Below are positions 29,901 through 34,412 of a stretch of DNA of 64,000 nt, piece by piece (the first letter of the stretch is position 1; every line of letters begins with the position of its first letter). The DNA lies in NCBI GenBank assembly GCA_039198065.1, contig JBCCTU010000003.1, positions 434,001 through 498,000 of the forward strand, given 5' to 3'. The DNA is from CALHVX01 sp039198065. Lineage in GTDB: Bacteria > Pseudomonadota > Gammaproteobacteria > Pseudomonadales > Azotimanducaceae. The notes under the pieces were generated by a model. The model worked only from the letters and a program-made list of their open reading frames with translations. It was not told where the DNA came from and ran no database searches. A program made the translations under genes and the position numbers.

Positions 29901-32075
29901 ATCGTCGCCAGCGGCACCGAAGAGACGATCGTCGTTCGCACTGCCGGTGATCTGATCATCCAGCAGCGACCCGGAGAGCCCTTCAAAGTTTCGGAGCCGG
30001 TCAACCTCTGCGCCGATCAATGCGGTTGTGAAGCCATTGGCATCGGCCCGCTCGCCCAGGTCTACAACGACCCCTACGGCTGCGTCGATGAAGTCGACGA
30101 TGTCGCCGTCGCCTTCGCCCCCGTCGAGAAAATCGTTGCCACCGCCGCCAGCGATTCGATCGTCGCCGAGACCTCCGAGGATGGTTTCCTGCTCGGCAGA
30201 GCCGACGATGCGGTCGTCGAAATCCGTGGCGATGAAGTTCTCGAACCCGCTGACTGTGTCGATGTCACCGCTGTCGAGAAACACGTTGTCGTCCGTCGCG
30301 CGCAGGTCGGCGTCGAGGGCGCGGCTTGATTGGGAGTAGTCGACGGTATCGTTGCCTGACCCCCCAATGAGTGTGTCGAAACCGCCGTTACCAGCGATGA
30401 GATCGTCGCCGCCGCCACCGTCTAGACGATTGTCGGCTGCGTCGCCGATAAGCGTGTCGTCGCCAAGGCCACCAATGACGTTCTCGATGCCCGTGATTGT
30501 GTCGAACTCTTCGACGTTACCGAGGTTGCCAATCTCGACCGTGGCGCTTCCAGCGGTCGTCGTCGAGAGGTCGGCTGTGACGGTCAATGTCAGTGCCGAG
30601 TAGTCGACGGTATCGCTGCCTTGCCCGCCGTCGAGGGTATCGTCACCGGCACCACCGATCAGGGTGTCGTCGCCGCGCTCGCCGACGAGATTGTCGTTGC
30701 CGAGACCACCGTCGATCCGGTCGTCCCCGGCTCCGCCAAGGATCGTGTCTGCGGCTACGGCACCCGTGATTTGATCGTTGCCGCTGCCGGAGAAGATGCG
30801 GTTCGGGTTTGGTGCGTTAGCGAGGACCCAGACGAGGTTGCCATCGGCGTCGACGAAGTTCAGATCCTCCGCCGAAAAGGCGTCCCGTACGACCACCGAT
30901 TGAAATCCCTCTCCACTTATGAAGGTTTGGATTGGTGGGGGAAGGAGGTTGCCGTTTTCATCAAGGGAACCGTCGACGAAGTTCGCCTCGAGTCGGAACT
31001 GCATCTCGAACTGTGCCTGGCTCGGCACCTGATAGCTGAGGAACAGCTGCAGGTTGCCGCGTTCGTCCAAGCCGGGATTTTCGATTTCGTAGCCCGCATC
31101 GGTGCGAACGGCATCCTGAATGACGAATCCTTCCGGAAGATCGGAAATCACCACCCGGCTCACCTCGAAACCTCGGGGCAGGGTGGGTTGAAACTCGATC
31201 AGCCGGGTAATCTGGTTCGGTCCGAACAGATCACTGTTGTCGGCTTCAATGATCAGATCTTCGGTAAAGTTGGCCAGGTTCAGCGTTTCGGCCGAGATCT
31301 GCGCTTCATTGCTCGGATCGAAGGAGGACGCTTCCGAGCCGCCACCGCCGCGAATGAACGGAAGACCGTCCTGCGTCTCGTTAACGCGCGCCGGTTGCAG
31401 CAGGTTGATGTCAAAGAGCGGCGTTTCATCGGCAAGGGAACTGGATACCGCGTCGAGAAAGCTAATCGCCGCGGCATTGGCGTCGTCCTGCAGCGGCGCA
31501 GGGGGTTCGAGAAAGACGCCCTCGTCGTCGATGGAGCGCTCAACCTGGTCGCCTTCTTCGTCTATGGCGTCACGTTCGGCCTGCTGCGCCTGTTGCTGGG
31601 CCTGAAGGGCTTGCTGGACCGCTTCCATAACCGCCATCTCGGCGATCTGCTGTGCCGCTTCGGACTCTTCGCTCGACTCGGCCTCAGCGTCGCTGGGCTC
31701 CGGGGACTCGCTGTCTTCTGTTTCTTCGACTTCGGACGGAAAGATCGACGAGATGGCAATGTAGTCCTGAATGGTGAGGTTTCCGATTTCTCCTACCTTT
31801 GAGAGGAACAGGTGCAGAGGCAACTCGTCGCCTTCGAAGCTGATGGTCGGTGCGTCTTCCTCGTCGAATAGGTACAGCGCAAGACCGGGCAGAATGACCT
31901 TTGCGCCCGTATCTGGATTGGAGATCACGACATCGGCGTCGACGATGTCGATTGCAGCGTCGTCGAAGGCCAGACCGTCGATCTGAATATCCGTACCGGC
32001 ACTCGTGGCAAACACGCGCGCACCGCCGGCTTCAATGTCGCCGAAAGCTATGGTTAGTTTCTTAACATTCGCCAT
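14973..32075 (-). CDS. Giant RTX-repeat protein (5700 residues), putative type I-secreted adhesin or surface-layer protein
   Basis: One uninterrupted 17.1 kb frame from ATG 32075 to TGA 14973. Residues 1-428 are unique: a beta-rich start (ILPGLALYLFDEEDAPTISF, SKVGEIGNLTIQDYIA), an acidic linker (115-140), an Ala/Gln-rich likely coiled coil (137-172), then a mixed domain ending before residue 428. From there to about 5578 come roughly 57 RTX modules with calcium-binding GGxGxDxLxGG turns, each with a D-Y-S strand and an I-E-N-V-x-G-T/S link. The last 120 or so residues lack RTX turns and end in QLVISGG, a plausible C-terminal secretion signal. The protein is Asp-rich, and I saw no cysteine. 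Estimated mass is near 570 kDa. I found no Ig-like, VWA or lectin domain and no recognisable LapA retention/TAAG cleavage module. It should be exported by the neighbouring ABC/HlyD/TolC parts and fold on extracellular calcium. Confidence 0.9.
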   Translation of the reverse strand: MANVKKLTIAFGDIEAGGARVFATSAGTDIQIDGLAFDDAAIDIVDADVVISNPDTGAKVILPGLALYLFDEEDAPTISFEGDELPLHLFLSKVGEIGNLTIQDYIAISSIFPSEVEETEDSESPEPSDAEAESSEESEAAQQIAEMAVMEAVQQALQAQQQAQQAERDAIDEEGDQVERSIDDEGVFLEPPAPLQDDANAAAISFLDAVSSSLADETPLFDINLLQPARVNETQDGLPFIRGGGGSEASSFDPSNEAQISAETLNLANFTEDLIIEADNSDLFGPNQITRLIEFQPTLPRGFEVSRVVISDLPEGFVIQDAVRTDAGYEIENPGLDERGNLQLFLSYQVPSQAQFEMQFRLEANFVDGSLDENGNLLPPPIQTFISGEGFQSVVVRDAFSAEDLNFVDADGNLVWVLANAPNPNRIFSGSGNDQITGAVAADTILGGAGDDRIDGGLGNDNLVGERGDDTLIGGAGDDTLDGGQGSDTVDYSALTLTVTADLSTTTAGSATVEIGNLGNVEEFDTITGIENVIGGLGDDTLIGDAADNRLDGGGGDDLIAGNGGFDTLIGGSGNDTVDYSQSSRALDADLRATDDNVFLDSGDIDTVSGFENFIATDFDDRIVGSAEQETILGGLGDDRIAGGGGNDFLDGGEGDGDIVDFIDAAVGVVVDLGERADANGFTTALIGAEVDRLRNFEGLSGSLLDDQITGSANDDRLFGAAGDDLIDGGDGADFIDGGAGTDTLVGGGGDDRFAVSAGLDRLDGGAGRDTVDLSDFADAESVTARLAGPADGSLVIVGADDQTLQNIENVVGTAGDDTLIGDLNDNELSGGDGNDAIAGGGGTDLIDGGAGVDIADYSAAAGAVDVNLNDNLASNDGDGASDRVEAIENVTGSAFADRLSGDSGSNVLRGGDGEDLLIGRGGDDQLIGGAGQDTASYELAPVGVDIDLESTDTVSDGEGGIDSFDSIENLTGSAFDDTLRGDAAANQLSGGGGADVLDGRGGDDELLGGDGNDELLHSLGADTFDGGAGADTVNYATQSDAISVTLAGQFDAVVTVNGDQDDLVRNVENVVGTDFDDQLGGDSLANTLLGGAGADVIAGGAGADVLDGGEGFDRLEFADLNGAGVTLDLSTETALFAGDNSIDAFRNFETYLGSRQDDVVITSTLADQVDGNAGDDQMFASLGADDLEGGAGQDTVDYSQLAEANGIAVTLDAANDVLVQVTGGDDQTISGFENVTGSAGDDTIVGDGLANVLRGSGGDDLIDGGDGDDVQFGDAGDDTFRGNDGNDVFEGGSGRDLIDYSAEGAGIIIDLLAGEAINDGRGGIDTFVAVENVLGTDFNDFISGSAVANELRGGGGNDIVRGGAGSDLLDGGGDVDTLRFDDLSDGGILLDLAAATASYDTDGSTDVFSNFERYFATNQNDEIRGSAGNDEVFGLVGSDRFVASAGTDTFDGGLDRDLIDYSGLTGISSISVALNEDAAVTVAVAGGDDDVIAAIEGVIGSAGDDQLSGDAQVNELRGAGGNDQIRGGRGSDILDGGAGVDELYFDDLTVLGVELNLTTQTALFGGDGSIDTFRDFERYFGSQQADTVIGSAGADEVNGLGGDDLFNASAGVDRLDGGAGSDLVDYSGFTDATRISVTLNAAADTTVAVTGSDDDIIRNIENVRGTIGNDDITGDALNNALFGDGGNDTLIGLGADDTLAGGAGDDRLVGGEGIDTLDGGSGVDLADYSAAASAVNVNLQTGIASIDGDGGSDTLINIENLEGSDFADDLRGNAAANRLSGGTGNDQLRGAQGSDVLDGGAGTDRVFFDDLGGGVRLNLITSTAESLADGSIDSLSNFEIYTTSAFADEVTTGGGADTVFTLDGTDRVLASAGTDVLDAGSGSDTIDYSTFGGGVSIDVTLLGAAATTVLVSGGDNDLISNFENVIGSTGNDRIAGDDNANALEGAGGDDLLVASRGSDTLDGGAGNDTADYENPSVGSAIDARLADSGATTVIVTGGQNDTLLNIENLIGTSGNDRLEGNSAANELYGRGGDDVLIGNGGDDLLAGEGGNDQLIAGVGADVIDGGMDVDTLDYSLHPTATAVSLVLAGGADAVATVTGAANDTIRNVENVIGTGGNDNLTGDGSDNALSGLGGDDRFGGSGGADTLDGGVGTDTVDYSTFAAALAIDVTLDTSNDVLVTVLGAMDDILRNIENVTGTGGDDRIVGDALANDLQGAGGADVLAGRGGNDRLDGGAGTDTASYEDAAGGVVIDLAAGAASNDGDGGVDTLVAIENLRGSGFADDLRGNAGDNLIEGRQDADLLRASDGADVLDGGAGTDTADYSALATAVSIDATLNGTFDSLVVVDGSDNDTLRNIENLIGSTGGDILTGDGENNRLDGFSGDDLLRGRGGADTLVGGAGTDAADYSAALGSVVADLALGTASQDGDGSSDQLFTIENLIGSSSADTLAGNDGINTLTGNGSDDVLLGRGGDDILDGGAGSDTASYVGAAGAVNASLADGDAANDGDGGRDQFIEIENLTGSNQADVLVGDDNGNRLRGGDEDDLLSGRGGTDLLDGGSGSDTIDYTLAASAIAVDLSINITSNDGDGGVDNLLEIENVLGSGFNDVIVGSNFSNTLRGGDGDDRLVGGAGADLLDGGLDTDTADYRGVGAGIALDLAAGQASDDGSGSVDTLAGIENVQGSDFEDEIRGDGEANELRGNDQNDTLAGRGGIDRLLGGEGTDTADYSEAQLSGIDLNLFSGAVTNDGDGASDTLESIEDVIGSDFDDRLIGSVADNELLGGLGDDRLSGGAGADTLDGEGGTDTADYSAAGGPVNVNLSLNIASNDGNGGSDTLLRIENVLGSLNGDTITGNDQNNRLEGSAGEDTLAGREGDDRLDGGANTDTADYSLAAGSISVDLANETADDGDGGTDTLISIENVTGSANADVILGDAGANVLLGGDEDDILRGRAGNDTLNGGEGFDIADYSEATGTVVIDLDNGIVTNDGYGFTDTLISIEQVTGSGSDDVLIGDEFANILDGGVGNDRVLGLGGPDTLIGGIGNDTVDYSLAAAGATVDLENNVTTDDGDGSSDTLSGFENVIGSGFADTITGDAEANRLDGGAGNDRFFASAGPDTIDGEDDTDTLTYELFGAGNAIQVQLAAGADAVVTVAGLDNDTVRNVENLFGTAGDDEIRGDGENNELRGNGGNDVIYGGRGSDVLNGGAGTDDLRFDDLTTSGLIFDLVTETASYATDASTDSFEQFERYFLTNNGDTVTLSGVADTVNGLGGADRFTASQGSDTLDGGAGIDILDYSTLGVNFIDLTLNGATPVTVTVDGGDDDLIANFEHIIGSVGGDTLTGDGLDNTLDGNDGDDRLDGAAGDDDIIGGDGNDTLFGGSGADSFDGGDDTDTLDYSGQVGLTAVNLALNGAGISIATLSGATNDLVQNVENVIGSAGNDTLRGDGEDNLLSGSGGNDTLAGGAGADVLIGGQDIDTVDYSLQAGITGITLTLDGANTVTVTVAGDQDDQISEIENVTGSTGNDTITGDGAANIIDGFDGDDTLAGGAGSDTLRGGAGSDTVDYSSLTGINFINIDLQAGTATTVTVDGGDDDTVQAIENVIGTDGNDTIDGSTEANDLRGGDGDDLIRPESGDDTLDGGGGTNTLSYADLATPIVVEMGTLVGGFFQVIGTGFTDQAQNFRDLEGSIGDDDITGDTADNTLSGLRGDDVIDGGAGNDTLSGGNNADRLIGGTGDDSLFGDAGDDELIAGDGADLFDGGTGDNDTVDYSGQASANFITLTLAAAGDATVTVDGDDNDTIRNVENVIGTDGNDTITGDTEDNELTGGGGEDALNGGAGNDLLLGNGGDDTFTGSAGQNRYDGGADTDTLDYSAQLGITAISVTLDGTNISAVSILGGDDDLVSNVENVIGTAGGDFIRGDGEINVLEGRDGEDVLAGGGGDDTLDGGIGTNDRVTYEFAGAGVDVDLSAGQAADDGDGGADTLIEIEAVTGSGFADLIVGDDEANSIDGGEGADTISGRGGSDTINGGGGIDTVDYSTDVGITAISVALDGGTFVTVSVTGDDDDSIALVENVIGTAGADTITGDSAANNLQGGGGDDTIDGGAGDDVLDGGTGENTLSYASRATAVDADMSTGATFTVTVAGGETDTASNFINLIGSSRNDTLTGDGQDNEIRGGDGDDTIDGGAGTDSLFGEDGNDRFLGSAGDDTFDGGTNDASIGDTVDYSAQVGITAVEITMTGNDNGFTAVALNGVTPIETDTGIGIENIVGTTGNDRFIGDGANSGFDGDEGDDTFEAVGGNDVITGGIGQDTLDYSAAASGLSTNMNALSGGRFSIAIAGETDEVSGTEILIATDLADTITTNGAQVELQTRNGNDNITSRADGLIIDAGIGNDFLRIEADNNDVNMSDGDDEVIIEGGSTGATVDLGIGNDDIDIEAGGATIEGGNGNDRFFVDDGGTGAGQVFNGGADTDEVSYARVDGSISVVASLDAAGDGTFVLNGGATHAVTGIENITGSRGADQLTGNAGANVLDGRGNNDQFFASEGADVLIGGGGTDTVDFSTHATATAISVTLNLDTNATVTVTGGDNQTVRSIESVTGTAGDDSIGGDARGNVLNGLGGDDTIFGSAGSDTLNGGDNTDTLDYSALGEGITLNLTGNLVTGSLFVDTVFNFEIYNTTNQADSITGSTGSDIINALNGDDQVSGSAGADTLDGGIGTDTIDYSLLAGAAGISVTLNAATPVTVAIAGLDNDSIVNFENVTGTLAGDTLIGDGLSNRLDGSSGDDLINGLGGSDTLIGGGGDDTFVASLGADVIDGGFDTDTVDFSAVGATAVDVTLNGSMDATAILTGTDNQTLRNVENVIGTAGADRITGDAEDNQIEGLGDNDDLDGGAGDDTLDGGAGIDTIDGGLGDDIILASLGSDTIDGGSDSDTVDYSAAGFAAIAVTLTGTVAATVTITGGDNDSLANVENVTGTSGADTIRGDAEANTLLGGGGSDTLAGGGGVDTLDGGLGINIADYSTAAAGVIVDLSASAATDDGDGASDTLLNISNVTGSNSGDQLTGDGSTNTLLGGLGNDTLIGGAGTDILNGGGDVDTVDYSGAGGPVNVNLGTTVVSDDGDGATDTVIDIENVTATAGADTLVGSSTANTLLAGGGNDTLTGGGGIDVLNGGGDTDTVDYSSAAGAVTASIDGGGASDDGDGASDSFVSIENLIGSGDADDLTGGGGSNRLDGGAGGDRLVGLGGGDTLNGDGGNDTLIGGVGVDTLNGGGDTDTVDYSGAAGPVVVDLGSNAASNDGDGGNDTLIDIENVTGTSGGDTLTGNSEANVLLGNGGNDTLQGGEGADTLNGGADNDTVTYAGVAGSVVADLSANSAADDGSGFIDSLIDIENLTGSGNTDTLSGDGNANILAGEGGNDTLEGRGGTDQLNGGADTDTASYARAAGPVTASIDGGGASDDGDGASDTFTSIENLIGSGDADDLTGDGGDNRLDGGAGGDRLVGLGGDDTINGDGGNDTIVAGAGSDNIDGGADSDTLDYSGQAAITSGSFAGLTGTVVSGGATDTVTGVENFALTANNDTLTFDTDALGLLESVDGQGGTDTLVIADTAGGDDLTDAGIDGAELATIFNDVEELDFSSTSVNGGDTFDIGNSDIAGISSATSLTISIDLGTMALTDFNPLDQGAATVASDVTLGSTRTIDWSDGTQLVISGG
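15340..30797 (-). repeat. About 57 RTX beta-roll modules, mean period about 90 residues
   Basis: By hand count of the I/V/F-x-x-E-N-x-x-G-T/S-x-x-x-D landmark there are about 57 units. Three variants alternate. Type A has N-D-G-D-G-x-x-D-T-L before the landmark (for example SNDGDGGVDTL). Type B has VTVxGxDNDTIRNIENV. Type C has FDDLxxxGVxLxL and ends in FExYFxSxxxD. Each is followed by one to three G-G-x-G-x-D turns. The repetition is at protein level with strong drift, so most units are ancient; one pair is recent. Confidence 0.85.
15546..16544 (-). repeat. Recently duplicated RTX module pair, 774 bp apart
   Basis: The 75-residue segments encoded at 15546-15770 and 16320-16544 both begin VTASIDGGGASDDGDGASD and end near NGDGGNDT. 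They differ at only nine residues by my alignment, and the DNA also aligns without gaps. The intervening units are related too. This marks a recent in-frame expansion near the C-terminal end. Confidence 0.8.
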
Positions 32076-32409
32076 GCGTGGACCGAGATCTGTTTGCTAC
32101 GTCGGCCGAACACCGAGCCACGGGTGTACGGATTCCTGAGAACCTCGACTAACCCTAGTCAATTCCGTCCGCTACTCAGCGCCTGCAATCGGATTGGTGA
32201 TCTGGGTCACGCCGTGGCGGCGGAAAAACGCTGCGATCGACACGAAATCGTCGATGGGAGCCAGCCCGTGAAACGCTCTTCACTGGCCGGGAGTCGCCCC
32301 GAGGATCGACTGGAGGGTCTGTTTTTGTCTGCTAGGGTTTAACGAGGACAGGCCCAAAAACTGACCACCGTTCTATATGGCTCGACGGATATGAGCCTCG
32401 GGGATTCAT
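32076..32409. promoter_or_regulatory. 334 bp divergent spacer between adhesin and MotAB-TolC units
   Basis: This spacer must hold the promoters of both secretion units. I see no protein gene; an 82-codon frame at 32094-32342 has no family resemblance and no ribosome site. There is a short stem (ggctc 32379-32383 with gagcc 32393-32397) close to the MotA start. The adhesin start codon lacks a clear purine-rich ribosome site. I could not identify a riboswitch or a specific operator. Confidence 0.5.
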
Positions 32410-33780
32410 GTGGCGGCACAGAAAACAGAAGAGCAATTGAAGGACTTGGCGATGTCTCTGGTGCAGACCGGGCGCGTCGACAGCCGCTTCATTTCCTATA
32501 TAAGCATCGGTCAGCTCATCACGCTGTCTGCCGTTGCTGCCATCGCGATCTATGGCTTTGAACAGCTGTCCACGGCGTTTCTAACGAACATTCCGCTGAA
32601 CGGCCTCATCGTGTCGATTATGGCGATCGGTGTAGGTCGGTCGATCTGGTCGAACATCGTCCTTTGGCGAACGAGCCGCTATCTCGGTGCGCTGGATGCT
32701 GCGGTCGCGAGCCCCGCTGCGATCACGTCGGAACAGGTGGTCAAGTTCAAGGATCAGTTGCCGACCCGCGCACCGGTGCTGGATACGAAGCAGATGTTCG
32801 ATCTGATTGGCAACCTGAAGCACTACGGACATCTCAACGTTACCGACAACGACGCTCGCATGATCAAGTCGAAGCTGGGCTTCCGAGTCAGCATGATGCG
32901 AAACCAGACGGGCTTCCTGGCCGGTCTGCTCGTCATGTTGGGTCTCCTCGGTACGTTCTGGGGGCTGTTAGCGACGATTGATGCCGTCGGTGAAGCCATG
33001 GGCTCGATGTCGAATATCAATGACTTCGGCGTGGAAATGATGTCCGGCTTTCTTGCCGGTATCGCCGCTCCCCTCGAGGGCATGGGCCTCGCCTTCAGCT
33101 CATCCCTGTTCGGATTGTCCGGGTCTCTGTTGATCGGTTTCTACTCGTTTCTCTGTGGTGGAGTACACAACCAGTTTATTGAGCGCGTCAGCCGCTGGGT
33201 AGACGAGCGAATTCCAAAACCCAACGGTGCGATGCGCAAGGCGCAGAAGAACCCCGCGGTGGCAGGGTCCGATGAGCTCAAAGCCTGGTTAGCCGGATTC
33301 GTACAGAGCGCAGTGCAGACGAATCAGCAGATCGCCGCGTTGGTTGCCTCGATCAACGAGCTGAACCGGTACTCGAGTTCGCTCGAAGCCCAGACCCGCG
33401 AGGTACGGGAAGCACAGCGGGAGCTGGCCTCAGACTTTGGCGAGCTGCGCCTGGGTTTCGCCAAAAGCGTCCATGTGCTGCGCAAAGAAATCAACGATCG
33501 CTTCTATGAACTGGTTCGTCGTTCCGCGGCTGCGCGCCCTGCATTGCCTCCAGCGCCTGTCAGTCAGGTTCCCCCTAGCGGAGAGACTCACGAAGCTGTA
33601 CCCAAAGCTGAAGACACCGATCAGCGCCGTATCGATGCGTTAATCGACGAACTGCGGTTGCTGGCCGATGAGCAAACGCTTATTGAGGAGCTGACGCAAC
33701 GGCTGGAGCAGCCGCTGCTCGATGATTTCTTGCCGGCGGCGCGTGAAGCACCGACGGACCAGAGCGGCAAGCAACGCTAG
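32410..33780 (+). CDS. MotA/TolQ/ExbB-like proton channel subunit of the secretion locus
   Basis: This 456-residue inner-membrane protein starts at GTG 32410. Predicted spans lie at about 30-50, 62-84, 166-190 (GFLAGLLVMLGLLGTFWGLL) and 212-250 (FLAGIAAPLEGMGLAFSSSLFG), with a cytoplasmic loop of 80 residues and a 200-residue C-terminal cytoplasmic part that looks coiled-coil (LNRYSSSLEAQTREVREAQR). The G-L-L-G-T-F-W-G-L and G-x-A-x-P-L-x-G-M-G pieces are the MotA/TolQ/ExbB channel signature. The MotB-like gene follows after two bases, then TolC, all one unit. By analogy with SiiB of Salmonella SPI-4 it probably forms a proton channel that controls or energises the giant protein. ZorA-type defence is unlikely in this context. 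Confidence 0.88.
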   Translation: MAAQKTEEQLKDLAMSLVQTGRVDSRFISYISIGQLITLSAVAAIAIYGFEQLSTAFLTNIPLNGLIVSIMAIGVGRSIWSNIVLWRTSRYLGALDAAVASPAAITSEQVVKFKDQLPTRAPVLDTKQMFDLIGNLKHYGHLNVTDNDARMIKSKLGFRVSMMRNQTGFLAGLLVMLGLLGTFWGLLATIDAVGEAMGSMSNINDFGVEMMSGFLAGIAAPLEGMGLAFSSSLFGLSGSLLIGFYSFLCGGVHNQFIERVSRWVDERIPKPNGAMRKAQKNPAVAGSDELKAWLAGFVQSAVQTNQQIAALVASINELNRYSSSLEAQTREVREAQRELASDFGELRLGFAKSVHVLRKEINDRFYELVRRSAAARPALPPAPVSQVPPSGETHEAVPKAEDTDQRRIDALIDELRLLADEQTLIEELTQRLEQPLLDDFLPAAREAPTDQSGKQR

Positions 33781-33782
33781 CC

Positions 33783-34406
33783 ATGAGCGACGGAACCGAT
33801 CTCGAATCGAACTCCTGGCCGGGGTTCGTCGATATTCTGTCCGCCGCGATCATGATGTTCGTCTTTTTTGTATTGGTTACGGCGGTTGCGTTGTTCTTCC
33901 ACGTGATCATCTTCACCAGCAAAGTTGATCCCGTGTCGCTGAGTGAGTTCACGCCGGAACAGATCAGCTCAATGCAGTCCGAGAACGAACAGCTCAAGCA
34001 GCGCGTCGCGGGATTGGCTGCGAAGGTGCTTGAGTCAGAGGCTGAGTTTTCTCAATCGGATTCGGACCAGACCTGGGAGCAGGAAAACGATCTGTCGATG
34101 GTCGTTTTCTTCGGAAAGGACGATATCACGTTGTCAACCAATGTCGATGAGGCGATACGCGCGTTTCGAGACGACGTGATCGATCGCTACGGCGCCTCGA
34201 ACCTCGCGTTGACCATCAGCTCTCCGCGCAGCAAGAGCGCGATCGAAACCATCGCTAAGAAAATCGCGGTTGCGCGGATCTTCAACTCGCGCAACCTGTT
34301 TCTCGACTCGGATCTGCCCACGGCCTCGATCTACATGAACGTCGATCCGCCGACCAAGATCAACGATGAGGCCGACTGGGTGCGGCTGAAGTTCACGCGA
34401 CGGTAG
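33783..34406 (+). CDS. MotB/SiiA-like single-span channel partner
   Basis: This 207-residue protein has a short cytoplasmic start and one span (WPGFVDILSAAIMMFVFFVL, then VTAVALFFHV). Asp17 at the beginning of the span is placed like the proton-carrying Asp of MotB and of SiiA. After the span comes a coiled-coil linker (ISSMQSENEQLKQRVAGLAA), then a C-terminal periplasmic alpha/beta domain (LSMVVFFGKDDITL, FRDDVIDRYGASNLALTIS, KKIAVARIFNSRNLF) resembling an OmpA/MotB-like fold without an obvious strict peptidoglycan-binding signature. It starts two bases after the MotA-like stop and ends six bases before the TolC start. Channel partner role is inferred from context and Asp17. Confidence 0.83.
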   Translation: MSDGTDLESNSWPGFVDILSAAIMMFVFFVLVTAVALFFHVIIFTSKVDPVSLSEFTPEQISSMQSENEQLKQRVAGLAAKVLESEAEFSQSDSDQTWEQENDLSMVVFFGKDDITLSTNVDEAIRAFRDDVIDRYGASNLALTISSPRSKSAIETIAKKIAVARIFNSRNLFLDSDLPTASIYMNVDPPTKINDEADWVRLKFTRR

Positions 34407-34412
34407 TCGGTC

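Noticed and set aside
15529..30603. Many open frames of 60-390 codons on the plus strand opposite the giant gene, such as 18405-19439 and 24777-25823
   Set aside because: They mirror the repetitive RTX codons on the other strand: proline/serine/arginine- or valine/alanine-rich, repeating with the modules and lacking ribosome sites.
15340..30797. Direct repeats that could suggest a CRISPR array
   Set aside because: The repeats are degenerate, in frame and coding for GGxGxD turns; there are no uniform spacers and no cas genes.
32410..34406. Zorya-type anti-phage system (ZorA/ZorB are MotAB-like)
   Set aside because: No ZorC, ZorD or ZorE-like helicase or nuclease follows; the pair is embedded in a type I secretion unit with TolC.
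32410..34406. Flagellar stator or ExbBD-TonB pair
   Set aside because: No flagellar or TonB genes are near, and the MotB-like part lacks a clear standard peptidoglycan-binding OmpA signature.
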